Origin: Candidatus Peribacteria bacterium | GTDB taxonomy: Bacteria; Patescibacteriota; Gracilibacteria; UBA1369; GCA-2718715 | DNA: 9,854 nucleotides | Direction: 5' to 3' | Assembly: GCA_943349385.1 (NCBI GenBank) | Contig: CALQZM010000031.1 | Location: 1 to 9,854, forward strand | Shown: positions 1-5,780 of the stretch, piece after piece | How the letters are laid out: every line of letters begins with the position of its first letter | How positions within the stretch are numbered: position 1 is the first letter of the stretch | The notes under the pieces: model-generated | Databases searched by the model: none | What the model was told of the DNA's origin: nothing | The model's input: the letters and a program-made list of their open reading frames with translations, nothing else | Translations under genes and position numbers: made by a program

Positions 1-1215
1 AACGAAGATTTTGAAATTGAGTACAACAAAATGTGGCAAGCATATTTGAATTCCTATTCTAAAATTGGTCTAGATGTAAAAGTTGTGCCAGCTGATAATG
101 GCTATTTTGGTGGTGAATATTGTCATGAATTTGTTGCTGAATCAAAAATTGGTGAAAGTACATTTTTTGAATCAGAAAATGGTGATTACATTGCCCATGA
201 AGACATTGCTAAATTTGACTATGAGGACTTAAATCCAGAAGAAGAATTACTAGAAATGCAAAAAATTGACCAACCTGCTTGGGTTAAAACAATGGAAGAT
301 AATCTGAAGCATTATAAAAAACCTCTTTTCCAGTTCTTGAAAAATGTAGTTTATAAAAATCGACTAACATCCGAGATTTTTATTGCTGTAGTTAGAGGAG
401 ATTTAGAAGTTAATAAAAATAAATTAGAGGCAGCTCTAGGTTTAGTTGGATTATTAGAAGATGCAACAGCTGAAGACTTAGAAAAAATTGGAACTAAGAC
501 TGGATTCGTAAATGCTTGGGGCCATAAAGATTGTACCTACATTGCCGATAAGTCATTGTATACTGTAAAAAATTTTATTGGAGGTCAAAAGACAGAAACT
601 ACAGATAGTATAAACGTAAATTATGGCAGAGACTTTAAACATGAGTTAGAAGCTGACATTGCTAAAGCTCAAGCTGGATTTAAATCCCCTGTTGGCACAG
701 GAAAATTAATTGAAAAAAGGGGGATAGAAGTTGGTAATATTTTTCAGCTAGGACAACACTACTCGACTAAAATGAAAGATGCCGTTTTCGCAGACGCCAC
801 TGGAGTTAATGTACCCTTTTACATGGGTTGTTATGGAATAGGCGTAGGTAGAACTTTGGCAACAGTTGTAGAAACTTTTGCAGATGACAAAGGAATAGTA
901 TGGCCAAAATCCATTACTCCTTATCATGTTCACATGATTGCTATTTCGCAAAATCCAGATAATATTGCTAAAATTGAATCAATTTATTCTGAATTGTTAG
1001 CAACAGGCATACAAGTTTTATTAGATGATCGAGAGGTTAGACCTGGTGTAAAATTTGCCGATGCTGATCTAATCGGAATCCCACTTCGAGTTGTACTAAG
1101 CGATAAAACATTAGCTGAATCTAAATTCGAGTTAAAACATAGATCAAATTCTGAAGCAGAATTGCAGCCTATTTCTAATTTAGTTAGTTATATCCAAAAA
1201 TTTTATGCCGACTAA
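1..1215 (+). CDS. proS: Prolyl-tRNA synthetase (ProRS), 3' part; gene begins before the window
   Basis: ProRS charges tRNA-Pro with proline in the cytoplasm. The reading frame is open from base 1 (the first ATG at 31 is internal), so 404 C-terminal residues are visible and the N-terminal catalytic part with motif 1 is missing. Seen in order: the segment with PADNGYFGGEYCHEF (residues about 29-44) typical of bacterial ProRS; an insertion (INS) editing-type domain at about 95-215 containing VVRGDLEVNKNKL; the sequence GTGKLIEKRGIEVGNIFQLG; class II motif 3 as MGCYGIGVGRT (275-285); and a C-terminal anticodon-binding domain from about 300, with LLDDREVRPGVKFADADLIG. This is the INS-containing bacterial architecture. 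Two INS positions differ from the E. coli enzyme as I recall it: the GXXXP loop reads GFVNA, and the position of the active-site His looks replaced. The stop overlaps the rmlD start by 11 bp. Confidence 0.96.
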   Translation, partial: NEDFEIEYNKMWQAYLNSYSKIGLDVKVVPADNGYFGGEYCHEFVAESKIGESTFFESENGDYIAHEDIAKFDYEDLNPEEELLEMQKIDQPAWVKTMEDNLKHYKKPLFQFLKNVVYKNRLTSEIFIAVVRGDLEVNKNKLEAALGLVGLLEDATAEDLEKIGTKTGFVNAWGHKDCTYIADKSLYTVKNFIGGQKTETTDSINVNYGRDFKHELEADIAKAQAGFKSPVGTGKLIEKRGIEVGNIFQLGQHYSTKMKDAVFADATGVNVPFYMGCYGIGVGRTLATVVETFADDKGIVWPKSITPYHVHMIAISQNPDNIAKIESIYSELLATGIQVLLDDREVRPGVKFADADLIGIPLRVVLSDKTLAESKFELKHRSNSEAELQPISNLVSYIQKFYAD

Positions 1216-2041
1216 AGTTTTACTTTTAGGAGCTACTGGATTGCTAGGATTTGCAATAAAAAATTTTGCAGGATTCGAGTGTTTGTATTCTCCTACTAGA
1301 AAAGATTTAGATTTGAACTATTTTAGAATTATTCAAGAATATTTAAAGTTGCATAATTTTGACCTAATTATTAATTGTACAGGATACAATGTAGTTGATG
1401 AGGCTGAGAGTGATTATGAAAACTGTTACTATCTAAATTGTTTAGTTCCAGAGTTTATAGCAAAGACATTATTTGAGCTAAACCCTAAAGCTAAATTAAT
1501 TCAATTTAGTTCTGATTATGTTTTCGATGGTAAAAACGCTAACGGCTATCTTGAAGACTCACCTAAGAGTCCTATTAGTAAATATGGCTTAAGTAAGTCC
1601 ATTGGCGAAGATTTAATATTGAAAGCAAATCCTAATTCGTATATTGTGCGGGTTTCCTGGTTATTTGGACCTGGTAAATCAAATTTTGTAGATAAAATTA
1701 TTACAAAACATAAAAATTCTGATAAAATAGTAATTGTTGATGACCAATTCGGTAAGCCAACTTATACCTTAGACATTGCCAAATCCTTAAAAAATGTTAT
1801 CTGTAACCGGCCTGGGATCTACCACTTACCTTCTGAAGGTGTTGCTTCATGGTACGAGTTAGCTAAAAATGCCTTATTAAAATATGATTCCAATTCAGAA
1901 ATTCAAAGTTGTAAAACCGAAGATTTAAATAGTTTTGCAACTAGACCTAAATACTCTATACTTATAAATAGTAAGCTCCCTGAATCCCCTAGTTATGAGG
2001 TGGGATTAACAGATTATATAACTAATTATATTCAAGCATGA
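1205..2041 (+). CDS. rmlD: dTDP-4-dehydrorhamnose reductase (RmlD/RfbD), short-chain dehydrogenase fold
   Basis: RmlD carries out the last step of dTDP-L-rhamnose synthesis, the NAD(P)H-dependent reduction of dTDP-4-keto-L-rhamnose in the cytoplasm; the product feeds surface glycan assembly. The 278-residue protein is close to the usual length. Seen: the nucleotide-binding loop GATGLLG at 9-15, an NCTGYNVVDEAE segment at 57-68, FSSDYVFDGKN at 101-111 supplying the catalytic Ser/Thr region, the catalytic YGLSK (Tyr127, Lys131), WLFGPGKSNFV at 152-162, and a C-terminal RPKYSILINSKL at 247-258 typical of the family. The ATG at 1205 sits just before the Rossmann strand, so no other start is likely. 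It overlaps the end of proS by 11 bp and its TGA overlaps the rmlA ATG as ATGA, which indicates coupled translation. Confidence 0.93.
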   Translation: MPTKVLLLGATGLLGFAIKNFAGFECLYSPTRKDLDLNYFRIIQEYLKLHNFDLIINCTGYNVVDEAESDYENCYYLNCLVPEFIAKTLFELNPKAKLIQFSSDYVFDGKNANGYLEDSPKSPISKYGLSKSIGEDLILKANPNSYIVRVSWLFGPGKSNFVDKIITKHKNSDKIVIVDDQFGKPTYTLDIAKSLKNVICNRPGIYHLPSEGVASWYELAKNALLKYDSNSEIQSCKTEDLNSFATRPKYSILINSKLPESPSYEVGLTDYITNYIQA

Positions 2042-2817
2042 AAGGAATAATTTGCGCTGGTGGAAGCGGTTCTCGATTGTCTCCTCTTACCGATGTTACT
2101 AACAAGCATTTATTGCCTGTTTATAATAAACCTATGATATTTTACCCATTATTTACTTTAATTAATGCTGGAATAACTGAGATAATGATAGTTTGTTCTA
2201 AAGAACACACTGGACCTTTTCAAAAGTTATTAGGTAGTGGTAGAAAATATGGGGTAAATATTAGTTTTAAAGTTCAAGATGAATCAGGTGGAATAGCTGA
2301 AGCATTGGGTTTATGCGAAAATTTTGCTGCAGGAGATAATGTTGCAGTAATTCTTGGTGACAACATTTACGAAGATGATTTTACTATTGTGGTATCTAAA
2401 TTTAAAAAAGGTGCTACATTTTTTTTAAAGAAAGTACCTGATCCACAGAGATTTGGCGTGCCGGTCTTTGATAATGATAAGATTGTTGATATTGAAGAAA
2501 AGCCTACTGTTCCAAAGTCTGATTACGCAATTACTGGATTCTATATTTATGATAACTCTGTATTTGATATAATCAAGGGTCTAAATTATTCAGCTAGAAA
2601 TGAATTAGAGATTACTGATGTAAATAATTTTTATGTTACGAATGCTTCTGTAGATGCACATTTCTTGAGTGGTGAATGGACAGATGCTGGAACTTTTGAA
2701 AGTTTATATCATGCAAGTACAATTGCCAGACAAATTTCAATTTCTGGCAATATAGAACGAAAACAAGCTGGTATTAGTAGAGAACAAATAAGTATTACTG
2801 AGATAGATTTTGCTTAG
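2038..2817 (+). CDS. rmlA: Glucose-1-phosphate thymidylyltransferase (RmlA), short form
   Basis: RmlA joins glucose-1-phosphate and dTTP to give dTDP-glucose, the entry point of the dTDP-rhamnose pathway. Seen: the nucleotide-binding signature GGSGSRLSPLT at 8-18 followed by NKHLLPVYNKPMI (22-34), GGIAEAL at 84-90, the metal-binding LGDNI (Asp108), VDIEEKP at 150-156, SARNELEITDVNN at 185-197 and EWTDAGTFESL at 213-223. At 259 residues it is shorter than the classical enzyme of about 290 residues, matching the short form that lacks most of the C-terminal allosteric region. Some short-form members act on other sugar 1-phosphates or make a different dTDP-sugar, but the adjoining rmlD favours rhamnose. 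The start is fixed by the ATGA overlap with rmlD. A T8 run lies at 2419-2426 inside the gene. Confidence 0.92.
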   Translation: MKGIICAGGSGSRLSPLTDVTNKHLLPVYNKPMIFYPLFTLINAGITEIMIVCSKEHTGPFQKLLGSGRKYGVNISFKVQDESGGIAEALGLCENFAAGDNVAVILGDNIYEDDFTIVVSKFKKGATFFLKKVPDPQRFGVPVFDNDKIVDIEEKPTVPKSDYAITGFYIYDNSVFDIIKGLNYSARNELEITDVNNFYVTNASVDAHFLSGEWTDAGTFESLYHASTIARQISISGNIERKQAGISREQISITEIDFA

Positions 2818-2826
2818 TTTTATTAT

Positions 2827-3456
2827 ATGCTAAAAAGTCTTTATATTAAAACTAGTCTTATTTATGCAGGCGATGAAGTTGGTAGAGGATGTTTTGCAGG
2901 CCCTTTAGTGGTTGGATTAGTTGCCTGTTCAAAAAAGTTTAGAGTTCCTAAGTGGTTGAATGATTCAAAAATTCTTACTACAAAAAATCGTGTAAAGATT
3001 GTATCTATGCTTAAAAATAAATGTAAGTTTGGAATTGGCATTGTATCGCCATTTGAGATTGATGAATTGGGAATGACGCAAGCGACTAAGATTGCCTTAA
3101 GTAGGGCATCTAAAGCTTTAAATTTAACTTGTTCGGTTAGTTTACCTACTAAGATTATTTTTGATGGAACTGTAGATTATTCCTTTTCGAATATTGAATT
3201 CGAGGCAGTTAAAAAGGGTGATACTAAGTTTATTGAAATAGCTATTGCAGCAAATTTTGCAAAAGTATTTAGAGATGAGTTAATGAGTCTATATAACAAC
3301 ATATACGGCAAATACAATTTAGCCAAAAATGTTGGTTATGGAACAAAAGTTCATATAGAATCATTGAGACAATTTGGTCCTACTCGTATTCACAGAAAAC
3401 TATTTTTAAGAAAATTTAATGAACAAGAAAAAACTGTTGGTACTAGGAAATTATAA
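2827..3456 (+). CDS. rnhB: Ribonuclease HII
   Basis: RNase HII cuts the RNA strand of RNA-DNA hybrids and removes single ribonucleotides misincorporated in DNA. The 209-residue protein shows the full catalytic set: DEVGRG with Asp16 and Glu17, the FDG motif with Asp113, and KKGDTKF with Asp132, which match the E. coli quartet Asp16, Glu17, Asp108 and Asp126. Also seen are NDSKILTTKNR at 45-55, FEIDELGMTQAT at 76-87, AKVFRDELM at 145-153, VGYGTKVH with the substrate-recognising tyrosine (Tyr171), and a final GPTRIHRKLF. The usual AAAS-type segment reads AIAANFAKV, a mild divergence. The gene starts 9 bp after rmlA without a Shine-Dalgarno sequence and its last 38 bp overlap the next gene. The C-terminal 12 or so residues (EQEKTVGTRKL) are encoded in that overlap. 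Confidence 0.93.
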   Translation: MLKSLYIKTSLIYAGDEVGRGCFAGPLVVGLVACSKKFRVPKWLNDSKILTTKNRVKIVSMLKNKCKFGIGIVSPFEIDELGMTQATKIALSRASKALNLTCSVSLPTKIIFDGTVDYSFSNIEFEAVKKGDTKFIEIAIAANFAKVFRDELMSLYNNIYGKYNLAKNVGYGTKVHIESLRQFGPTRIHRKLFLRKFNEQEKTVGTRKL

Positions 3457-4486
3457 CGCAGGTAATATTGGCGATGATCTACTAATGTCTTCGATAAAAA
3501 GTAACATTAGAAAGTATTTACCTAATTACCAAGTTGACTTCGTATCTCCAGGTAAACCTAATGACTATTTTATATTTCCAACTGGTATAAGATCGTTTTT
3601 AAGAATGAATTGGATACGGACTATCTATGCTTTTTATAAGTCAGATGTATTAGTTTTAGGTGGCGGTGGATTGCTGAATCCTGAGGAACGTAAAAGTTTA
3701 CTTGTATGGGGTGTACAAATTATTGCTGCAAAATTTTTTAATTTACAAGTTATCTGCTTGGCTAATTCTTTTCCTTTTTCGAACTCTAAATTTTATAGAT
3801 ATTTACTTAAAAAAATAGATTTCTTTACTGTCAGAGACTCCTATTCTTATAACTTTTTAAATAAATTAGAACTTAAAGTCCCTATTAAGTTAACAGCTGA
3901 TCTCGCCTTTATTGCAGATCTAACAAGCTATGTTGATTCACAGCTTGAGTTTGATACCGATAAATTTTTGGTACTGAACCTAAGAACATATAAACATATT
4001 GATTCTCGATTGCAGGAAGAAATATATTTAGAATTAGTTGAATATATTACTAAAAATACTAATTATAGTTTGTATTTGCTACCTTTTGCAAAAGATGATT
4101 CTTTGTTCCTTAGACACTTAAATAATTTAACAAAAGACAATGGCAGGGTATTTTTATTGCCATTTGAGAAGGATGTATTGTTTACCGCATTGAGTAGATC
4201 AGTGCTTACAATCTCGCAAAGGCTTCATCCTAATATTGTTTCTTTGTGTTACGGAAAGCCAACTATCGCCTTAAGTTATTCTTCGAAAGTTGTTTCGCTA
4301 TTAAACGATTTTACTGACATTAGAATTTTCGACTTAACCTCAACAATTAAGGTTGATGATATAATTTCTGCAATTGATTTTCAATTAAAAACTTCGGCAT
4401 CCAGCTATGATTCTGCCCAAGCTATTAAAGATAATAAAAAAAGAGCGGAAATGAATTTCTCGCTCTTGAAAAGTTACTTAGAATAA
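3419..4486 (+). CDS. Polysaccharide pyruvyl transferase family protein (CsaB-like)
   Basis: Members of this family add a ketal-linked pyruvate from phosphoenolpyruvate to a sugar of a cell-wall polymer or exopolysaccharide; CsaB of Gram-positive bacteria does this to the polymer that anchors SLH-domain S-layer proteins. Seen in 355 residues: the N-terminal GNYNAGNIGDDLL (10-22), LVLGGGGLLNPEE (78-90), DFFTVRDSYSYNFL at 134-147, TADLAFIAD at 159-167, and the C-terminal nucleotide-sugar-type site SQRLHPNIVSLCYGKPTIAL (266-285) followed by YSSK. No signal peptide or membrane segment is evident, so it is probably cytoplasmic or peripheral. The GNYNAGN motif begins only ten residues after the ATG at 3419, so the 38-bp overlap with rnhB is required rather than an annotation artefact. 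Adjacent rmlD and rmlA point to a surface-glycan role. The substrate cannot be told from sequence. Confidence 0.85.
   Translation: MNKKKLLVLGNYNAGNIGDDLLMSSIKSNIRKYLPNYQVDFVSPGKPNDYFIFPTGIRSFLRMNWIRTIYAFYKSDVLVLGGGGLLNPEERKSLLVWGVQIIAAKFFNLQVICLANSFPFSNSKFYRYLLKKIDFFTVRDSYSYNFLNKLELKVPIKLTADLAFIADLTSYVDSQLEFDTDKFLVLNLRTYKHIDSRLQEEIYLELVEYITKNTNYSLYLLPFAKDDSLFLRHLNNLTKDNGRVFLLPFEKDVLFTALSRSVLTISQRLHPNIVSLCYGKPTIALSYSSKVVSLLNDFTDIRIFDLTSTIKVDDIISAIDFQLKTSASSYDSAQAIKDNKKRAEMNFSLLKSYLE
4436..4467 (-). terminator. Intrinsic terminator of rplS, embedded in the 3' coding end of the csaB-like gene
   Basis: Read on the minus strand, AAGAGCG (4467-4461) pairs with CGCTCTT (4447-4441). An inner GAAA/TTTC extension is separated by one unpaired base at 4460 and closes a four-base TGAA-type loop. 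Seven A residues at 4436-4442 give a U7 tract on the minus-strand RNA directly after the stem. On the plus strand the A run precedes the hairpin and no U run follows, so it is oriented for rplS. It lies about 30 bp past the rplS stop. Confidence 0.8.
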
Positions 4487-4501
4487 GTTTTGGTTCTTAT
4501 T
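4482..4501. other. Weak AT-rich hairpin spanning the convergent stop codons
   Basis: AATAAG (4482-4487) can pair with CTTATT (4496-4501) around an eight-base loop, covering both the csaB-like stop (4484-4486) and the rplS stop (4499-4497). The plus strand is pyrimidine-rich afterwards. The stem has a single G-C pair, so it is at best a weak terminator for the plus-strand operon. No better plus-strand terminator is visible nearby. Confidence 0.3.
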
Positions 4502-5072
4502 TTGCTTCTTCTTTAGGTTCAACTTCTGGAGTTGTTTCAGCTGTTTCTACAATCGGCGTTTCTGCTACCATTTCTTTTGTAGCTTCTGTTGTGTCTATAG
4601 TAGGAGTTGTTTCAGCTACTTCTGGTGTAGGAGTTGCTACTTCTTCTGATACGTCTTCTGGGGCTACTTCTTCTTGTTTTGTAGCTTTAACTTTGTTGGC
4701 CGCGTTAATTTCGTGGTCAGCATCAATATAAGTTTCTTTAAGTCTCGCAGATTTACCAGCTCGTTCTCTCATATAGTATAATTTTGCTCTTCTAATTTTT
4801 GCAAATTTAACTACTTCAATTTTTTCGATATTGCTTGAATGTAGTGGAAAAATTTTCTCTACGCCTACTCCGCTAACTACTTTTCGTACGATAAAAGTTT
4901 GGTTAGTACCTTTTCGGCCACTTACGCCAATTACTAATCCTTCGAAAATTTGAACTCTTTCCTTTTCGCCTTCTTTGATTTTTTGGTAAACTTTTACGGT
5001 ATAACCTGTTTTTATGTCAGGTGTATTTTTAAGGTAGTTTTCCTCAACTGATTGTAATAATGACTGGCTCAT
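4497..5072 (-). CDS. rplS: Large-subunit ribosomal protein bL19 with a long acidic C-terminal tail
   Basis: bL19 sits at the interface between the 30S and 50S subunits and forms part of intersubunit bridges. Residues about 1-115 are a normal L19: PDIKTGYTVKVYQKI near 18-32, RVQIFEGLVIGVSGRKGTNQ at 39-58, then VEKIFPLHSSNIEKIEVV (71-88), followed by KIRRAKLYYMRERAGKSARLKE. The family is usually about 115-120 residues, but here the protein runs to 191. The extra tail (about 128-191) is rich in Glu, Thr, Pro, Val and Ala, strongly acidic and probably disordered, with AETTP occurring at 153-157 and 178-182. The gene stands apart from the usual rpsP-rimM-trmD companions. It has a good promoter of its own, though the upstream gene may also read into it. 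No Shine-Dalgarno sequence precedes the ATG. Confidence 0.95.
   Translation of the reverse strand: MSQSLLQSVEENYLKNTPDIKTGYTVKVYQKIKEGEKERVQIFEGLVIGVSGRKGTNQTFIVRKVVSGVGVEKIFPLHSSNIEKIEVVKFAKIRRAKLYYMRERAGKSARLKETYIDADHEINAANKVKATKQEEVAPEDVSEEVATPTPEVAETTPTIDTTEATKEMVAETPIVETAETTPEVEPKEEAK
4528..4617. repeat. Pair of 15-bp direct repeats within the rplS tail
   Basis: GGAGTTGTTTCAGCT occurs at 4528-4542 and again at 4603-4617, 75 bp (25 codons) apart and in the same reading frame. The repeats encode the AETTP units of the acidic L19 tail. The sequence between and around them is only loosely similar, so this looks like an old or partial duplication within a low-complexity coding segment. Confidence 0.75.
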
Positions 5073-5102
5073 GGCTATCTAATTTAATTTATGGACTGTT
5101 AG

Positions 5103-5130
5103 ATTATATTAATATATTTGCATTTTGCAA
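5103..5130 (-). promoter_or_regulatory. Promoter of rplS (sigma-70 type)
   Basis: On the minus strand TTGCAA (5130-5125) is followed after 16 bp by a perfect TATAAT (5108-5103). Transcription would begin near 5096, giving a leader of roughly 25 nt with no Shine-Dalgarno sequence. The -35 box lies in an imperfect palindrome, TTGCA-AAA-TGCAA, which could be an operator, although this is speculative. Confidence 0.65.
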
Positions 5131-5137
5131 GCTAAAA

Positions 5138-5698
5138 TTAGGATTCTAAGTACTTTTCTAGCCTATTAATTGAAATAATATTATCAGGATTTTTGATGAT
5201 ATTGAGTATGAACTGGTCATTTAGCTTAATTCTATATAAGAAATCATCTTTTGTAAGCACTGAAAACTTTACTGGCTTGTTAACTTCTTTTTCAAGTAAA
5301 TTGGCCAATTTTTCTTTATCTACTTCGCCAATTATAAGTAAATCGGCTGTAGACTCTTTGTTTACAAATACGCCTGAAAGCACTAATAGGTCAATTTTAC
5401 CTAGTTTTTCGATTTTTTCTATGAAGTCAGAATTATTATTTAGGGCCTTATCGAAAATTTGCTTCAATTCGTTTAAAATAATAAAGTTTTTATTCACTAA
5501 GTAGTACTTCTTGCGGTTTTTATTTTTTGAAGTCAAAAAGCCAATTTTTTTAAGATTGTCTAATTCTCGTCTTACGGAATTTATCTGTTCATCAAGTTTT
5601 CTAGTTAGCTCCCTAATGAAATATTCCTCGGTTGGATTATTTAGAAATATTTGTAAAAGTTTTATTCTAACTTTAGAGGTAAAAAGTTTTTTTAGCAT
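5138..5698 (-). CDS. Winged-helix DNA-binding protein with a degenerate nucleotidyltransferase-like domain
   Basis: This is probably a transcriptional regulator. Residues 1-70 look like a winged helix-turn-helix of the ArsR/MarR kind: KLFTSKVRIKLLQIFLNNP, then EEYFIRELTRKL, a recognition-helix-like INSVRRELDNLKKIGFL (39-55), and a Lys-rich wing ending in KKYYLVNKN. Residues about 95-170 resemble the MNT-type nucleotidyltransferase fold: DLLVLSGVFVN, then TADLLIIGEVD, then FSVLTKDDFLYRIKLNDQFI. The usual GS...DxD catalytic residues are not intact, since only one Asp of the DxD pair remains (ADLL), so catalysis is doubtful. The 186-residue protein has no signal peptide or membrane helix. It lies between tig and rplS on the same strand, 65 bp before rplS, with no clear terminator after it. 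The target is unknown. The ATG at 5698 lacks a Shine-Dalgarno sequence. Confidence 0.75.
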   Translation of the reverse strand: MLKKLFTSKVRIKLLQIFLNNPTEEYFIRELTRKLDEQINSVRRELDNLKKIGFLTSKNKNRKKYYLVNKNFIILNELKQIFDKALNNNSDFIEKIEKLGKIDLLVLSGVFVNKESTADLLIIGEVDKEKLANLLEKEVNKPVKFSVLTKDDFLYRIKLNDQFILNIIKNPDNIISINRLEKYLES

Positions 5699-5709
5699 AG
5701 AGTAAATAT

Positions 5710-5752
5710 TTTATACAAAGTCGAGATTAAACCTAATATTTAATTTTTGCAA
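5710..5752 (-). promoter_or_regulatory. Possible promoter of the winged-helix gene
   Basis: On the minus strand TTGCAA (5752-5747) lies 17 bp before a weak -10 TAATCT (5729-5724). An alternative -10, TATAAA (5715-5710), lies so close to the ATG that its transcript would be nearly leaderless. The -35 shares the 9-mer CTTGCAAAA with the rplS promoter. The choice between the two -10 boxes cannot be made by eye. Confidence 0.35.
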
Positions 5753-5753
5753 G

Positions 5754-5775
5754 AAAAAAGCCACTTTCGTGGCTT
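5754..5775 (-). terminator. Intrinsic terminator of tig
   Basis: Read on the minus strand, AAGCCAC (5775-5769) pairs perfectly with GTGGCTT (5764-5758) around a GAAA tetraloop, and six U follow (complement of A5754-A5759). It begins six bases beyond the tandem TAATAA stops of tig, so it is a textbook intrinsic terminator separating tig from the winged-helix gene. Confidence 0.92.
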
Positions 5776-5780
5776 AATTA

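Noticed and set aside
2038..2041. Possible recoded TGA (TGA read as Gly, as in some CPR lineages)
   Set aside because: The only TGA at a gene end is the rmlD stop in an ATGA overlap. Reading it as Gly would add only AAG and GAA codons before a TAA, and no conserved glycine in any gene here is encoded by TGA.
2419..2426. T8 homopolymer in rmlA as a possible phase-variation or slippage site
   Set aside because: The frame continues intact through it as Phe-Phe-Leu, and runs of this length are expected by chance in such AT-rich DNA. There is no sign of a frameshifted alternative product.
5117..5131. TTTGCATTTTGCAAG as a terminator after the winged-helix gene
   Set aside because: The stem is only five base pairs and is followed on the minus strand by mixed A/T rather than a U run. 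It coincides with the rplS -35 region, so it is better explained as a promoter element or possible operator.
5193..5705. Plus-strand open frames opposite the winged-helix gene, considered as a toxin-antitoxin partner
   Set aside because: They are Ser/Phe/Leu-rich shadows on the reverse strand. The minus-strand frame has coherent winged-helix and nucleotidyltransferase-like features, and no HEPN partner gene is adjacent.
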